DNA of 64,000 nucleotides, taken from NCBI GenBank assembly GCA_003254885.1, contig QANT01000313.1, forward strand, positions 124,001 through 188,000, in the 5' to 3' direction. The translations under genes and the position numbers were made by a program. This DNA is from Purshia tridentata (taxonomy: Eukaryota; Streptophyta; Magnoliopsida; Rosales; Rosaceae). Shown here in pieces: positions 1 through 11,103 of this stretch. The notes under the pieces are model-generated. The model was given only the letters and a program-made list of their open reading frames with translations, ran no database searches and had not been told where the DNA came from. Numbering within the stretch: the stretch's first letter is position 1; each line of letters starts with the position of its first letter.

Positions 1-1723
1 TAATAATCTCTAACCTATTCAGTCTCTTAGATTTATTTTGGCAATTTTTTGAGTTACATTGGGAATTAATTTGGTAGGTGAATTAAATGCAACCTGTATT
101 CTTTTTCAAATTTGCGAGTAAAGAAAACGACACAAAATTAAAAATAAAATAAAGCTTTTCGAAGTTCATTAATTTTGCTTGCTAGTGATGATGTGGTGGA
201 AGAAACGATACAATCACCTTCAAATGGCTAAAATACAAATTTTATTCTTATTTTGAAGATTTTACGTGGGAAAGTTCATAGTAGTACCACAGAGTCACAG
301 AGGTCGGTGGTTAAGGTCAAAGGTGGTTAAGGCTTAGGCATCGCTATTAGCGCTGTTCAACTACCCAGGGTCTCTAAGCCCAACTAAAAGCTAGCAAAGG
401 CAGGCCCATTGGTCCCATTAACTTCACTTTCCACCCCGGTTTGCTGAGTCCATGGCTCAGTTTGTAGGCCCAATTAAAAAGAGAGAGGTCCTAAGCTGAG
501 CCCGAGCTCCTGTAGCTAACAGACAAGACTTTTTGTTTAGTTGATGGACCATTAATTAAAAAGACAGCGTGGCAAGTATATCTGAGTTAAACGACACCGT
601 TTGTAGTTTAATGTAAAGCGTTGATGTTGTGCTAATGGTTTGTCAGTTGCAGTATCTAGCAGAGTAGTAGCGGCTGCTGAGTTTGTTGGATTGAAAAAAA
701 AGAAGAAGAAGAAGAAGAAACCTGCGCAGGTGTGTCATGTGTGTGTGTTTTGAAAGGGCAAAANGTGCTTGAGAGTTTCCTCGAACCCCTAAGACACAAC
801 GCCTTGAGAGAGAAAGACAAGAAGAGAACACTTTGAGAAAGCTAAGTAGAGAACTTGTATTGATAGCTTGAATTACTTAGATTTGCTTGATTAGCTTGGA
901 TCCGCTTGGATGCAGCCCATTACATCAAAATTGCTGGGTTGTGACAGGCTGCTGAGTTTGTTGGATTGAAAAAAAAAGAAGAAGAAGAAGAAGAAACCTG
1001 CGCAGGTGTGTCATGTGTGTGTGTTTTGAAAGGGCAAAAAATAAAGGGGAAGTTACCTGCGCGGTGCAACCGACACCAATGTACCTTCCTTTTTTGGCAT
1101 GCTTCCTGCTCCTCCTCCTCTTTTTCTTCTTCGTCTTCTTCTTCTTCTTTTTCATTAGCTGGTGAGAAAATGGCCAAGTTTGAGCAGAAAAAGGTAGATA
1201 ATGCATTCTATTTGCTTGCTTTCTCTTTGACCTTTGCTTTTTATATATTTATAGAGCATATCTAGCTCAAGGGGGTCTCCTTGATGATCAAATGCACTAT
1301 ACTCTAACAAGTAACACGTAATGACCAAGACATCTGAACTATACCTGACAGGCGACAGTAACAGATAATCTGAAATAAAAATGAGATTACTATTCAATTT
1401 AAGTCTTCTACAGAGTTTTGGCCATCAGACCCATTTGTTTCTCTCTCAATTTAAATCTCTATAATTGTTATTGTCCATCCCACTTTGTTGTGGGACCCAT
1501 TTGAGACTTTGAAGTACCTTAGGAGAATCGATACTGGTTGCAACTTTACTCCTACACTTATTTTAGGGAGGACCAATCAGATCTGAAGGAGGAGAAATTG
1601 GCAGAGCCAAGAAGCAATTTTTTCCTTCCCTTCAAAGTTTGAAATGTGATCATCACTTCAACATTTTTCCTTGTACCACAATTTCAGTAGCCCATTCAAG
1701 AAACTGTAGACACCATCTATACA
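1..1723. other. Upstream intergenic region of the mannanase gene
   Basis: No convincing gene is seen. The stretch holds GAA/CTT-rich and TG-rich low-complexity DNA around 690-760, 970-1050 and 1105-1155. Open frames there encode only E/K or S runs and are not supported as genes. One ambiguous base (N) is at 764, and it sits next to a duplicated segment described separately. Confidence 0.6.
672..1039. repeat. Direct repeat pair (672-763 and 947-1039) next to an N
   Basis: About 92 bases, running from GGCTGCTGAGTTTG through a GAA microsatellite and a TG run to AAAGGGCAAAA, occur twice and are virtually identical. The first copy ends exactly at the N at 764. A copy ending at an unresolved base suggests an unmerged overlap between contigs rather than a true duplication. 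Confidence 0.75.
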
Positions 1724-1730
1724 TATAAAT
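1724..1730 (+). promoter_or_regulatory. Probable TATA box of the mannanase gene
   Basis: TATAAAT lies 55 bases before the chosen ATG (1779) in an otherwise unremarkable AT context. This would give a short leader of about 25 bases. It is inferred from position and motif only. Confidence 0.45.
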
Positions 1731-1778
1731 ACCTATTCCAAGAAACATGCATTGTCTTTCAATTTCAGTACCATCACC

Positions 1779-4340
1779 ATGGATACCCACAAGATAAAGT
1801 TGGTGTCACAGAACGTTCTTGTGGTCACCATTTTCATGATTTTCATCAACCATTCAAGCTCTGCTTTCTTTGGTGCTAGTGACATTGAGCAATTGGACAC
1901 CATGGTAGAGGAAGCTGAAGATCATTTAGCATATCCAAGCACAAGTCATAGGTACCATAAGAAAGAATTTTATTTCATTTTATTATATTTTTTGGAAATT
2001 TTTGTTGTCACTCAGATAAACATACGTATGATGACATGGTAAGACTATCTACAAAGATAAAACGCACATTTTATGTACACATTGTTCGTATATGCTGGCA
2101 TTTAGGATTGATGAGTTAAGTGGCATGGAACTCGTGGAATGGCAAATGGTGCAGAAGAAAGGGAACCAATTTGTGGTGAACGATCAGCCTTTCTATGTGA
2201 ATGGATTCAACACTTATTGGCTGATGGTATTTGCTGCGGATCAATCCACAAGAGGAAAAGTCACTGATACATTCAAGCAGGCATCTTCAGTGGGTCTAAC
2301 TGTTTGTAGGACTTGGGCTTTTAACGATGGCCAGTGGCGAGCTCTTCAGAAATCTCCAGCAGTTTATGACGAACAAGTTTTCCAGGCAATTTTTAACTCT
2401 ATGTTTGTTCAATGCTTGTCACTTAGTTTTTTCTTCATGCCCATTCTATCCTATTGTTTCTTTATTTTAATCTACTTTGGGTTGGGGCAACAACATATTG
2501 TCAAATATCATGGATTTCTAAGATCCCCGTTCTAATAAATGAGCATGAGATTCCTTGAATTCAACTTTTATCTGATTTATAAAAACTGACATAGCTCCAA
2601 GATACTAGTATCATGTTTTAAATCATAGTGTCATCCAAATTTTTTGTTGGGGTGCTTGTGGACCCTTTTTGGCTTCTTGTCAAAAAAAAAAAAAATTTAG
2701 GCTTTTTTCCCCTTTAGAAATGAGATGTTTGATAATGTGGCAAAATTATATCACTTATGAGAGTATTACCATAGGGTTTATGATGAAAAAGTTTTCAAGG
2801 CAATATAACTCTTTGTTCAATGCTTGTCACTTACTTTCGTTTGTGCCCATCTTCAACATCATGCAATGCAATGAGTTACAGGCTTTGGATTTTGTGGTAA
2901 ATGAAGCAAAGAAGTATAAGATCAGGCTTATATTATCCTTAACTAACAACTGGGATGCATATGGTGGCAAACCACAATATGTCAAATGGGGAAAAGCTGC
3001 TGGCCTGAATTTGACATCAGACGATGACTTCTTCTCTCATCCAACACTCAAAAGCTACTACAAGGCCCATGTTAAGGCAAGTTTTAAACCATTGTTACAA
3101 GTCCTGAACATCCTCAGGAAGATCAATCATTTTTTGCTTTACTGGTCAATTAAGTTTGTAGCGTCCATACATTTTCAGTAATTGCTTTCATATTCATTGA
3201 TACTTTGATTCTGTAGACGGTGCTTAATAGAATTAACACACTCACAAACATAACTTACAAGGACGACCCCACAATTTTTGCTTGGGAACTCATGAATGAG
3301 CCTCGATGCACCTCAGATCCTTCGGGTGATAAACTGCAGGTTTGCTTTCTTCAACAAATTATTGTGTATTGTGTGTGTGATACAATACTATGTCACACAG
3401 TCCTGATTCAAAAAGCACTGTTACATGGCAGTATGTTACATGTACAGAACAAATGATCTCTAGCCAGTACCCTCTATGCATAGTAGTGTATATTTGATCT
3501 AAGGGCTCATGTACTATTACTTAAATTAGCTAATTACCTATTTATTACATTGGAATATATCATACTCTTGTAGTTCATGGAAGAATGTTGTCTGTCTTGT
3601 AGGAGTGGATACAAGAAATGGCAGTTTTTGTAAAAAGCGTGGATCCAAAGCACCTGGTGGAGATTGGATTGGAGGGATTTTATGGTCCCTCTGCACCTGC
3701 CAGAGTTCAATTCAATCCAAATACATATGCTCAACAAGTTGGAACTGATTTCATAAGGAACCACCAGGTTCTGGGTGTTGATTTTGCTTCTGTTCACATC
3801 TATGCAGACTCTTGGTAACTTCCCAAATTATTTATGCTTTGCTCCTTATAATAAACATGAATCTTCCACTTCTGAGCATTAAACTATAATTAATTTCATT
3901 GATGAAGGATGTCACAATCAATTTCTGATGCCCATCTCCAATTCACCAAGTCATGGATAGAAGCCCACATTGAGGATGCTGAAAAATATCTCGGAATGCC
4001 AGTTGTGTTTGCTGAGTTTGGTGTGTCTTCTAAAGACCCTGGCTACAATTCATCATTTAGAGACACCCTTCTGAGCACAGTGTACAAAACCCTCTTGAAC
4101 TCCACCAAAAAAGGAGGGAGTGGAGGTGGGAGTCTTCTGTGGCAACTCTTCCCTGAAGGAACAGACTACATGGATGATGGGTATGCAATTGTTCTCCCAA
4201 AGTCTCGTTCAACAGCAAAAATCATATCCCTTCACTCCTCAAGACTTTCCATCTTCAACTCTAGATGTTCTTGGAAGTGCCACTGGGGTTGCAGGAAGAA
4301 GAACCTACTAGAAGACATCGTATACCATGATGATCTTTAA
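1779..4340 (+). CDS. Mannan endo-1,4-beta-mannosidase, MAN6-like (GH5 subfamily 7)
   Basis: Secreted enzyme that cleaves internal beta-1,4 bonds of cell-wall mannans. Six exons are inferred: 1779-1951, 2106-2385, 2882-3076, 3217-3339, 3603-3814 and 3908-4340, giving 471 aa against about 450 for Arabidopsis MAN6. Residues 12-30 form a hydrophobic signal segment. The [15 protein letters not shown] and YVNGFNTYW motifs start the GH5 barrel. The general acid/base is Glu244 in ELMNEPR and the nucleophile is Glu364 in FAEFG. The C-terminus [13 protein letters not shown] is the Cys-rich tail seen in MAN6-type enzymes. Splicing after VFQ (2385) and after AHVK (3076) requires GC donors (CAG/GCAATT and AAG/GCAAGT). 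All other junctions are GT-AG and every exon joins in phase. No disabling change is seen. Family assignment is firm; the paralogue number is less certain. Confidence 0.9.
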
Positions 4341-4436
4341 TTAATGTTACATGCTATGAACTGTCATTTCATTGTTGTCATTATATATAATGTTGTGTTC
4401 ATCTGTATATGAGTAAACAGGATTGACCCAGTTAAA

Positions 4437-6020
4437 ATAAAAGAAAAAGATTTGGACAAAGATGTGCTTTAAGTCCAGCTTAGCAGCTAACCTATGGTCC
4501 TGTTTGATGTATTTGGCTTCACCTGCTGTTGTCGACGAGACGAATTATAGCTGAGTAAATTATAAATAATCTTTCTCTTTCCGTGTTAGAACTATATTAA
4601 AAATTTAAGAGTGTAACCATACCATGTCAAATTGTCAACCATCGATATTGAAGAGTAAACATGAGCAGGGACACGATTAAATCAGCCATGGCATCAGTGG
4701 TTTTGAGACATAAGCTGAACGACGATGTCAGACAGGTCCAACCCCATTCCCCTTCGGCCACGGCGTGGTCCTCTTCCGCGATGTCTGACATCGTATACCA
4801 TGATGATCTTTAATGTTACATGCTTTGAACTGTCATTTCTTTGTTGTCTATATGTATAATGTTTTGTTAATCTGTATATGATGATGTGCCTTAAGTCCAA
4901 CTTAGCAGCTAACCAATGGTTCTGTTTGATATACTTAGCCTCATTGATGTTGTCGACAAGACCAATGCTTTGTAAATTAGTAAATATATAATCTCTCTTT
5001 CCTATGTTTGAACTATGTAATAGTGTAACCATACCATTTCAAATTGTCAACCATCGACATTGACGAGTAAACATGAACTGGGACATGATCAAAGCCACCA
5101 TGGTAGCTCTGGTATTAGCTCTAAGCAACAAACTAACAAGTTGTTGGGTTTTCCTGGTCTGGTGGATCGTAGAAAGTTCTTTGAAAAGGAAGCTTTATGA
5201 CATAACTCTCATGGCAGGGTGTGCATTAGCAATTCACTTATCCAACCGTGTATTCGGTACCGTTTGAAGATTCGGTTAAGCATTTACAGATTCTGGCTTG
5301 GATACTCATCTTATCCAACAATGCCATGTCAACCGAAATGGCTGCATCAGTCTTCCCCATCACTGATGCGCTACTGGAGTGATGGATTAGGCATTACTTC
5401 CGTATTCCGTAATATGATTAACCATGAAGATTGACCCAGTTAAAATAAAAGAAAAATATTTGGACAAAGATGTGCCTTAAGTCCAGCTTAGCAGCTAACC
5501 AGCCAATGGTCCTGTTGTATATATTTGGCTTCACTGCTGTTGTCGACGGGACCAATGCTGAGTAAATTATAAATAATCTTTCTCTTTCCTGTGTTTGAAC
5601 TATATTAAGAGTGTAACAATTCATACAATGTCAAATTTTCAACCATCGATATTGAAGAGTAAACATGAGTTGGGACACGATGAAAGCCGCCATGGCAGCA
5701 GTGGTGTCAGCTCTAACTAGTTGTTGGGTTTTCCTGATCTGGTGGATCGTAGAAGCGTCTTGGAAATTGAAGCTTTATGACATATCTCTCATGGCAGGGT
5801 ATGCATTAGCAATTAAGTTATGCCGTCCGTGCATTTGGTACCATTTGAAGGTACGGCTAATTTATGGATTCTCATACTCATCTTATCCAACAATGTCATG
5901 TCCACCGGCATGGCTGCGTCAGTGTTCCCCATCACTGATGCTAGAGGGATTAGGCATTCTTGTATCACTTGCTCACTATATGATTATTTTTAAGATATTC
6001 ATGAATATAAGGGAAATTTG
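4437..6020 (+). repeat. Three tandem copies of a segment downstream of the mannanase gene
   Basis: The block starting near AGTTAAAATAAAAGAAA and running through GTCCAGCTTAGCAGCTAACC, CTGTTGTCGACG and CAACCATCGATATTG to AGTAAACATGA occurs three times (from about 4437, 4880 and 5437). The mannanase 3' end (TACCATGATGATCTTTAAT) is also copied at 4797-4815, so at least one duplication included the gene's last codons. The first copy is cut short after about 4780. Copies 2 and 3 each carry a short open frame annotated separately. Confidence 0.75.
5073..5267 (+). pseudogene. Short ORF in repeat copy 2, single hydrophobic helix; possible relic exon
   Basis: 64-residue open frame beginning MNWDMIKATM, then a hydrophobic stretch with TSCWVFLVWWIVES, then a basic patch SLKRKLYD. 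The frame is shared with the copy at 5665. I do not recognise the family. The layout of one N-terminal anchor followed by a Trp- and Lys-rich linker resembles the anchor exon of a plant cytochrome P450, but no downstream P450 motif is present, so this is only a guess. It may be a fragment of a gene captured in the tandem repeat. Confidence 0.3.
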
Positions 6021-6021
6021 A
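5665..6021 (+). pseudogene. Short ORF in repeat copy 3, paralogue of the 5073 ORF
   Basis: 118-residue frame beginning MSWDTMKAAMAAVV, with the same TSCWVFLIWWIVEASWK anchor and KLYDISLMAGYALAI continuation as the copy at 5073. After about residue 60 the two frames diverge by indels: the upstream copy stops, this one continues out of register. The anchor part keeps mostly conservative differences, so it may once have been coding. No intact gene can be built from it here. Confidence 0.3.
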
Positions 6022-7022
6022 AAAACTAGACTTACAGAATTTTAGCCTTTTTTTAAGAATTTAGAAATCTAACCCTCAAATAACATTCGAATTCTCATTG
6101 AAAAGTGCTCGAACTCTTGAATAGTGCTTGAATCATGTCAAGCACTTCTCATGGGGGTTCCAACACTTCTCAATGTGAGCTCGTGCACTATTTGATAATT
6201 AGATTTTTAATTCTGAAAAAGAAAAGGTTGAAAGTCTTCAATGAAAACAAAAAAGAGTTGGTTTCAAAATATTCCGGTAAAAACCAGCTTCTTCTGTATT
6301 TTTTACGTTTGCACAACATTTTGTAAGCCTTCCTGGTCCAGTTGAAGTAATAAATATGGCATTACAAACTGTAATTTTGTCGACTCAAATTTTCTGGGAT
6401 TTTAAAACTGTAGTTTTTGTCAAACCCTTATGGACACCATATTACTAGTGTTGATCATGAACAATTGATAATTTTACTTGTTCATGGCACAAATGAGCTT
6501 TATGTTACAAAGAGTGCAAATAAATGTGAAGTGAATTAACAAAGTGGGGTTGGGGGTGTGTGTAAACCTCCTCTGCTATAATATCATCAGTAATGAAAAA
6601 AATTTAATATAACTGTAATCTCTTTTAATTGCATCCGATGGTGCGTGGTAATAGGTCATCTGGTTCAAAAATGGCGATGATCATAAACTGGCAGGCAAAG
6701 CCTCGCAGTTTTGTAAGCCTCACCATTCTTGAGTAGCTGGAACAAAAGAAAAATTCAACAGCCCCTTCTCTGTGCATTGGATGATGAAAAAAATAATATA
6801 ATGTTTGAAACAGCTTTGAAAGCCTGTAAAGAGAAGCTCAGCCATAAAAATGGTTGTTCTTGGGCCATTGCATATAGGTGATTAACCAATTACTACTCAA
6901 AATGCAATGGCAGACTGAATTTTGATTTAAAAATCCCCCAACTATCATCAAATAAAGGCCAAAATGAAATTAAACTAAATAAAAATTCTGATGATATGAT
7001 ACTCACATATTGAAGAAGCTCA
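6022..7022. other. Intergenic region between the mannanase repeats and STN8
   Basis: AT-rich sequence with no supported gene. The last 100-200 bases before 7022 are expected to be STN8 3'UTR on the minus strand. Confidence 0.5.
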
Positions 7023-9130
7023 CTATTTGGTGAAACTTAATTTTGAAAGAACTGCAGCTGCCTGGTCACCAGCTAACAAGAAATAAGGATGCCTCAGAGC
7101 AGCAGCCGCTGATAAGCGTCCCCTTCTAAGTGAACCTCTCTCTGAAACAAGCTTTGTGGCCAGATCCCACCCTCTACCCGAATCGAGATCAAGAAGAGAT
7201 AAGTCAGGCCTTAATCGAGTAAAGTCCCTCCATTTGTTCAAGTCATATCCAACTCTTTTTATATCTGAATTGAAATTCTTTAACCCTGCTTGAGACCTTA
7301 AGGATGGTATTGCCATTTGCAATAGTATAATACCAGCAGAATACATATCAAACAGATCAGGACTGTTCAGCTGCAACAATAATCGCAAACTCTGGTTCAA
7401 CAAATAAACAGATTTTCTATGCTTTAAAAAACATGGCATGCCCCCCATGAGTGAATCAAGCTCACAAGGCCTATCATCATTATCATATCAATTAAATGGC
7501 AGACCCAGCAGTCCTTGTTCACTTGCTATCCTGAAATGCCTCCTAAAAAGCAGCACAGCTTTCTATATGTTTGACATCACAAATAAAAAGGGTTGAAGCT
7601 GCAGTACCTGCCAAAGAATTGGAGAAAGAAGTGCAGCAATAGGCTCTGGAGGAGGCTTTGGTGTTTCCTCTGGGAGCACATAGAGTTCAGGAGGACAATA
7701 GTCAGGATCAAGCAAGCTTCGGTCTGGTACATAGTTCTTTCCAATCCGGAGGTCCGTGGCTGCCCCAAAATCTATGAGCTTGATCTCTCCTTTTCTTGTG
7801 ACTACTACGTTTGCTGGCTTTACATCCCGGTGAACAATGCCTGTGGCATGGATTTTCTTGAGCGAAGTAATAATCTGACGCATTATTTGCTTGATGATCA
7901 ATGCACTGCGTTTGACAGAGTCTACATCTTGCAAGACACGTCCAAACATGACAGACTCTAAGTTAAAAGGGAATTTCCGATCTTTCATGTAATCAGCAAG
8001 ATTTTGGTTTCCCTGTCACATGGACATCCCTACAATTAGTGTGTGAGGGATGGTGCATCCTTAAGTGAACATATATGGCACACAAATCTGCATGCATTTT
8101 ATACAAATGATCTAGGGAAGCCGAATATAGAGAAAAAGGCTTTAGATTTCCTAGCAAGTGATCCCCAAATGTGTAGAGTACCTCGAATTTCCAGACAAGC
8201 CACTTTCCCCCCTTTGTAAACTGTGAACTTGTTTTATCAGAAACAAAACTTCCCAGGAATGCAGCACATGTTTCAGGTGCTGCTCTAGACAACCTGTAAT
8301 TGAACCACTCCTCGAATTCGCCACATTCTTCAGCCCCTTGGACTCCAATCTTCACCTGCATATTTCCTTAACTAAAAAGTCAGAGTAATCTTTTTACATA
8401 TCACATAAAACACTGATAAAACAAATAGCAAATATTGAATGATGAATGATGATTAGCCGCAGAGTTAACTTTAGTGTAAAGAAAATCTTTTTTACATGAA
8501 ATCTCAATAAAAGAAATAGCAATATTGAATGATGATTAGTCAAAGAGTTACCTTTTTGAGAATGACCTTCTCCCTAAACCTCTCATCCAAATACAAAGCT
8601 TTGCCCCTTCCGCTCTTCTGCACTCTGTCTTCAACACTCACATTCTTTGGAACAATCGCCCCAGAATAAACAACACCGAAAGACCCTTCTCCCAACTTGT
8701 CCCCAATCACAAAATCAGTCCTCTTCAACCTTCTCCTTCCACTCAGACTGTCCAAACCCAGTTGCAGAGGAGCAAGAAGGTATGCATCAATGGCACCAAT
8801 GAGAATTCCAGGCCTTGCAGTTAAGTATATCCACGTTATCCCAGCAAAAACAAGAAACCCCCATTTCTGTGTTTCTGATAATTCTTCTGTAACTCTCTGA
8901 TACTGCAAGTAACCATATTGAAAAGGGGGAAATTGATCCAAATAGAGAGTGGTCTCCAAAAAATTTCCAGGGATGTCACCAAAGAATGCCTTGCACCTAT
9001 GTGGGTGAGTTTTGACTTGGTTTGTGAAGAAGCATAGGTGGTCAAGTGAAGTGGGTTTTAATGGAGAGAGGCGTAGGGGTTTGGGGTTATGTCTAAGTGT
9101 GGTTAGACTTGGAGAGGGCAGATGAGCCAT
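7023..9130 (-). CDS. STN8: Chloroplast thylakoid serine/threonine protein kinase STN8
   Basis: Light-regulated kinase that phosphorylates photosystem II core proteins in thylakoids. Four exons on the minus strand: 9130-8552, 8355-8182, 8012-7608 and 7370-7023. All are GT-AG and phase 0, giving 501 aa (about 495 in Arabidopsis). Residues 1 to about 45 are Ser/Thr/Arg-rich and fit a transit peptide. Residues 90-125 (WGFLVFAGITWIYLTARPG...) hold the membrane segment. The kinase domain has the glycine loop GEGSFGVV at 147-154, the catalytic HRDVKPAN at 312-319 and DFGAATDLRIG from 332. The C-terminus GDQAAAVLSKLSFTK is diagnostic for STN8 rather than STN7, which has a longer tail. The frame stays open upstream to 9235, but the first ATG that fits the transit peptide start (MAHLPS) is at 9130. 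Confidence 0.95.
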
Positions 9131-9776
9131 GGCTGTGGTCGTTATGGAGGTTATGTTGAGAACTATTAACTTTTTCTTTTTGTTACGTGGTGGGAGAACC
9201 AGTTGAAGTGTTAGCAATGGCTGCCGTTTGGACACGCGTCCCCCGCTTTATCCACAAGGACCGCAAGTGAATATCTCTTTGCCATAATAACGCACTTTCC
9301 TCGTCAGAATTTCAACATTGGACGTAAACATTTTAGCGCCAAATAAAAAAAATAAAAAAAACCCTTATAAAGTTTTTGTTTATTAAAAAACTAATTAAAT
9401 TAAATTATTGATAATAATATTGTTCTCAATATAAGTATACATTAATTCTTATTCAGCACAAGAAACATAATCCAATGCGCGTGCAAAGATTTGAGACTGA
9501 AGTTTTTTTTTTTTTTTTGTAAAAAAGGAGGGCTACAAGCCCAAAAAAACCCAAAGTGAGAGTGAAGTTCAAAATAAAAGAAACTGCCTTCAAGGAACTT
9601 ACAAATAGAAATAAGAAACTGCGTTTTATTTTTCAGCACAAAGTACGGACAAAAGAGAAATCAATCTCTTCACGTACTACAGTATTCAAGTAACTTGCAC
9701 AGAATTACAATTAAATATATCTATGAGAGAAAAGAATAACATAGCTCAAAAGACTTGCATCAAGGGAACAACATAG
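9131..9776. other. Intergenic region between STN8 and S6K
   Basis: Carries the STN8 promoter and 5' leader (right of 9130) and the downstream flank of S6K (left of 9777). The part around 9300-9470 is very AT-rich. A small retroposon scar lies at 9492-9569. No other gene is seen. Confidence 0.5.
9492..9569 (-). mobile_element. Truncated retroposon tail with 13-bp target duplication
   Basis: TGAGACTGAAGTT (9492-9504) and TGAGAGTGAAGTT (9557-9569) match at 12 of 13 bases. They flank about 52 bases that start with a run of T and continue GTAAAAAAGGAGGGCTACA. Read on the minus strand, this is a short unique piece followed by poly(A), as expected for a 5'-truncated SINE- or LINE-mobilised copy. 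No open frame is present. Confidence 0.6.
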
Positions 9777-11072
9777 CTAGTACATGGGGCTCTGCTTCTG
9801 AAGAAAAGAGGCCGCAGGCCTAACATAACTAAAGCCTGAGAAGGGGTTTCCAGCAGCATTTGGGCTAGCAACTGGGGAATCCACAAGCGGCATGTCAGTC
9901 CAGCGCTTCTCAAAGTTGGCGATACAATGTGTGCCAGCAACTTCAGGACGAAAGCTTGGTTGGATTTGCCTAGCATCCAATTTCTTCCAATTTATTGGCT
10001 TAAACCATTTGTGGCGCTTGATTTCCTCACTCCCCAAAGGTCCACTGCAGAGGCGCTTGCTTGCATCCTTCTGTAGCAGCTGAAATAACAACCAGACTAA
10101 GTAAGTTTTCTCATAGTTGAGTAGAAACATGAAATAAGAAAGGCTTGAAACAGACTCAAAGATCAGCACTGTTTGCTCCCACCCCTGACCCAACAAAAAG
10201 TAAAAGCATCAGGCTGTTCTCATATCTAAATCATATATAATCCTTCATTCTGAAACTATTGAGACCCTCGAGAAGATCCTTGAATTGATGATGCGGTGCT
10301 TGACACTGTTCTAAATTAGATACATAGATGAATATAAAAGGAAAACTTATTATATACAGTAAGTAATCCCATAGACAAGCAGGAACCTCCCTAAGAAAAA
10401 AAAAGGTTGATTTAAGTAGGTGCAAAAAAATCAGCAAAAAGAATATATACCCCTTTCAACAGAGAATGTGCTTCACTTGACAAAAAGGCTGGCAACTTGA
10501 TCTTGTCCTTAACTACCTTCTGCTGAATTTTCTCCCTGTTCCCAGTAAAAGGAGGCTGCAGAAGCAAGAGCAGAAAAATATTAATGGTTTCATGTTACAT
10601 GATAATGTTCCAACTTCTAGGGTCCTTATTCACACAAACACTATGAACGAAACTCCTAACATGCATGTCTTTGCATGAGTTAACTAATTGAAAAACAGAA
10701 AATATTATGTGAACCAAGTTTTTAGAAGACGAGAAAAATTTAGTAGTAACCAGAAGTCAAAAGAGCATTAAATGGTAAGTGAGAATTACTATATATATTC
10801 ATTGTGATATATAAGAACACATGAGTAAACCACAAACCTTTCCAGTAAGCATCTCAAACAATAGGATTCCCACACTCCACCAATCTGCTGCCTTATCATG
10901 GCCCTTTCCAAGAACTATTTCGGGTGACATGTATTCTACAGTCCCACACATAGAATTGGATCTTGTATTCTCTTCAAATTTCTTCGCAAGACCAAAATCA
11001 GTCAACATGGCCTATGTAATAAATTAGTGATCAAGTTGTCAGTTACACTTCATTGAGAGCAATTAAACAACC

Positions 11073-11103
<31 letters not shown>

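Noticed and set aside
920-1265. Overlapping open frames rich in Glu/Lys or Ser on both strands
   Set aside because: They are translations of GAA/CTT microsatellites with no splice, start or family support.
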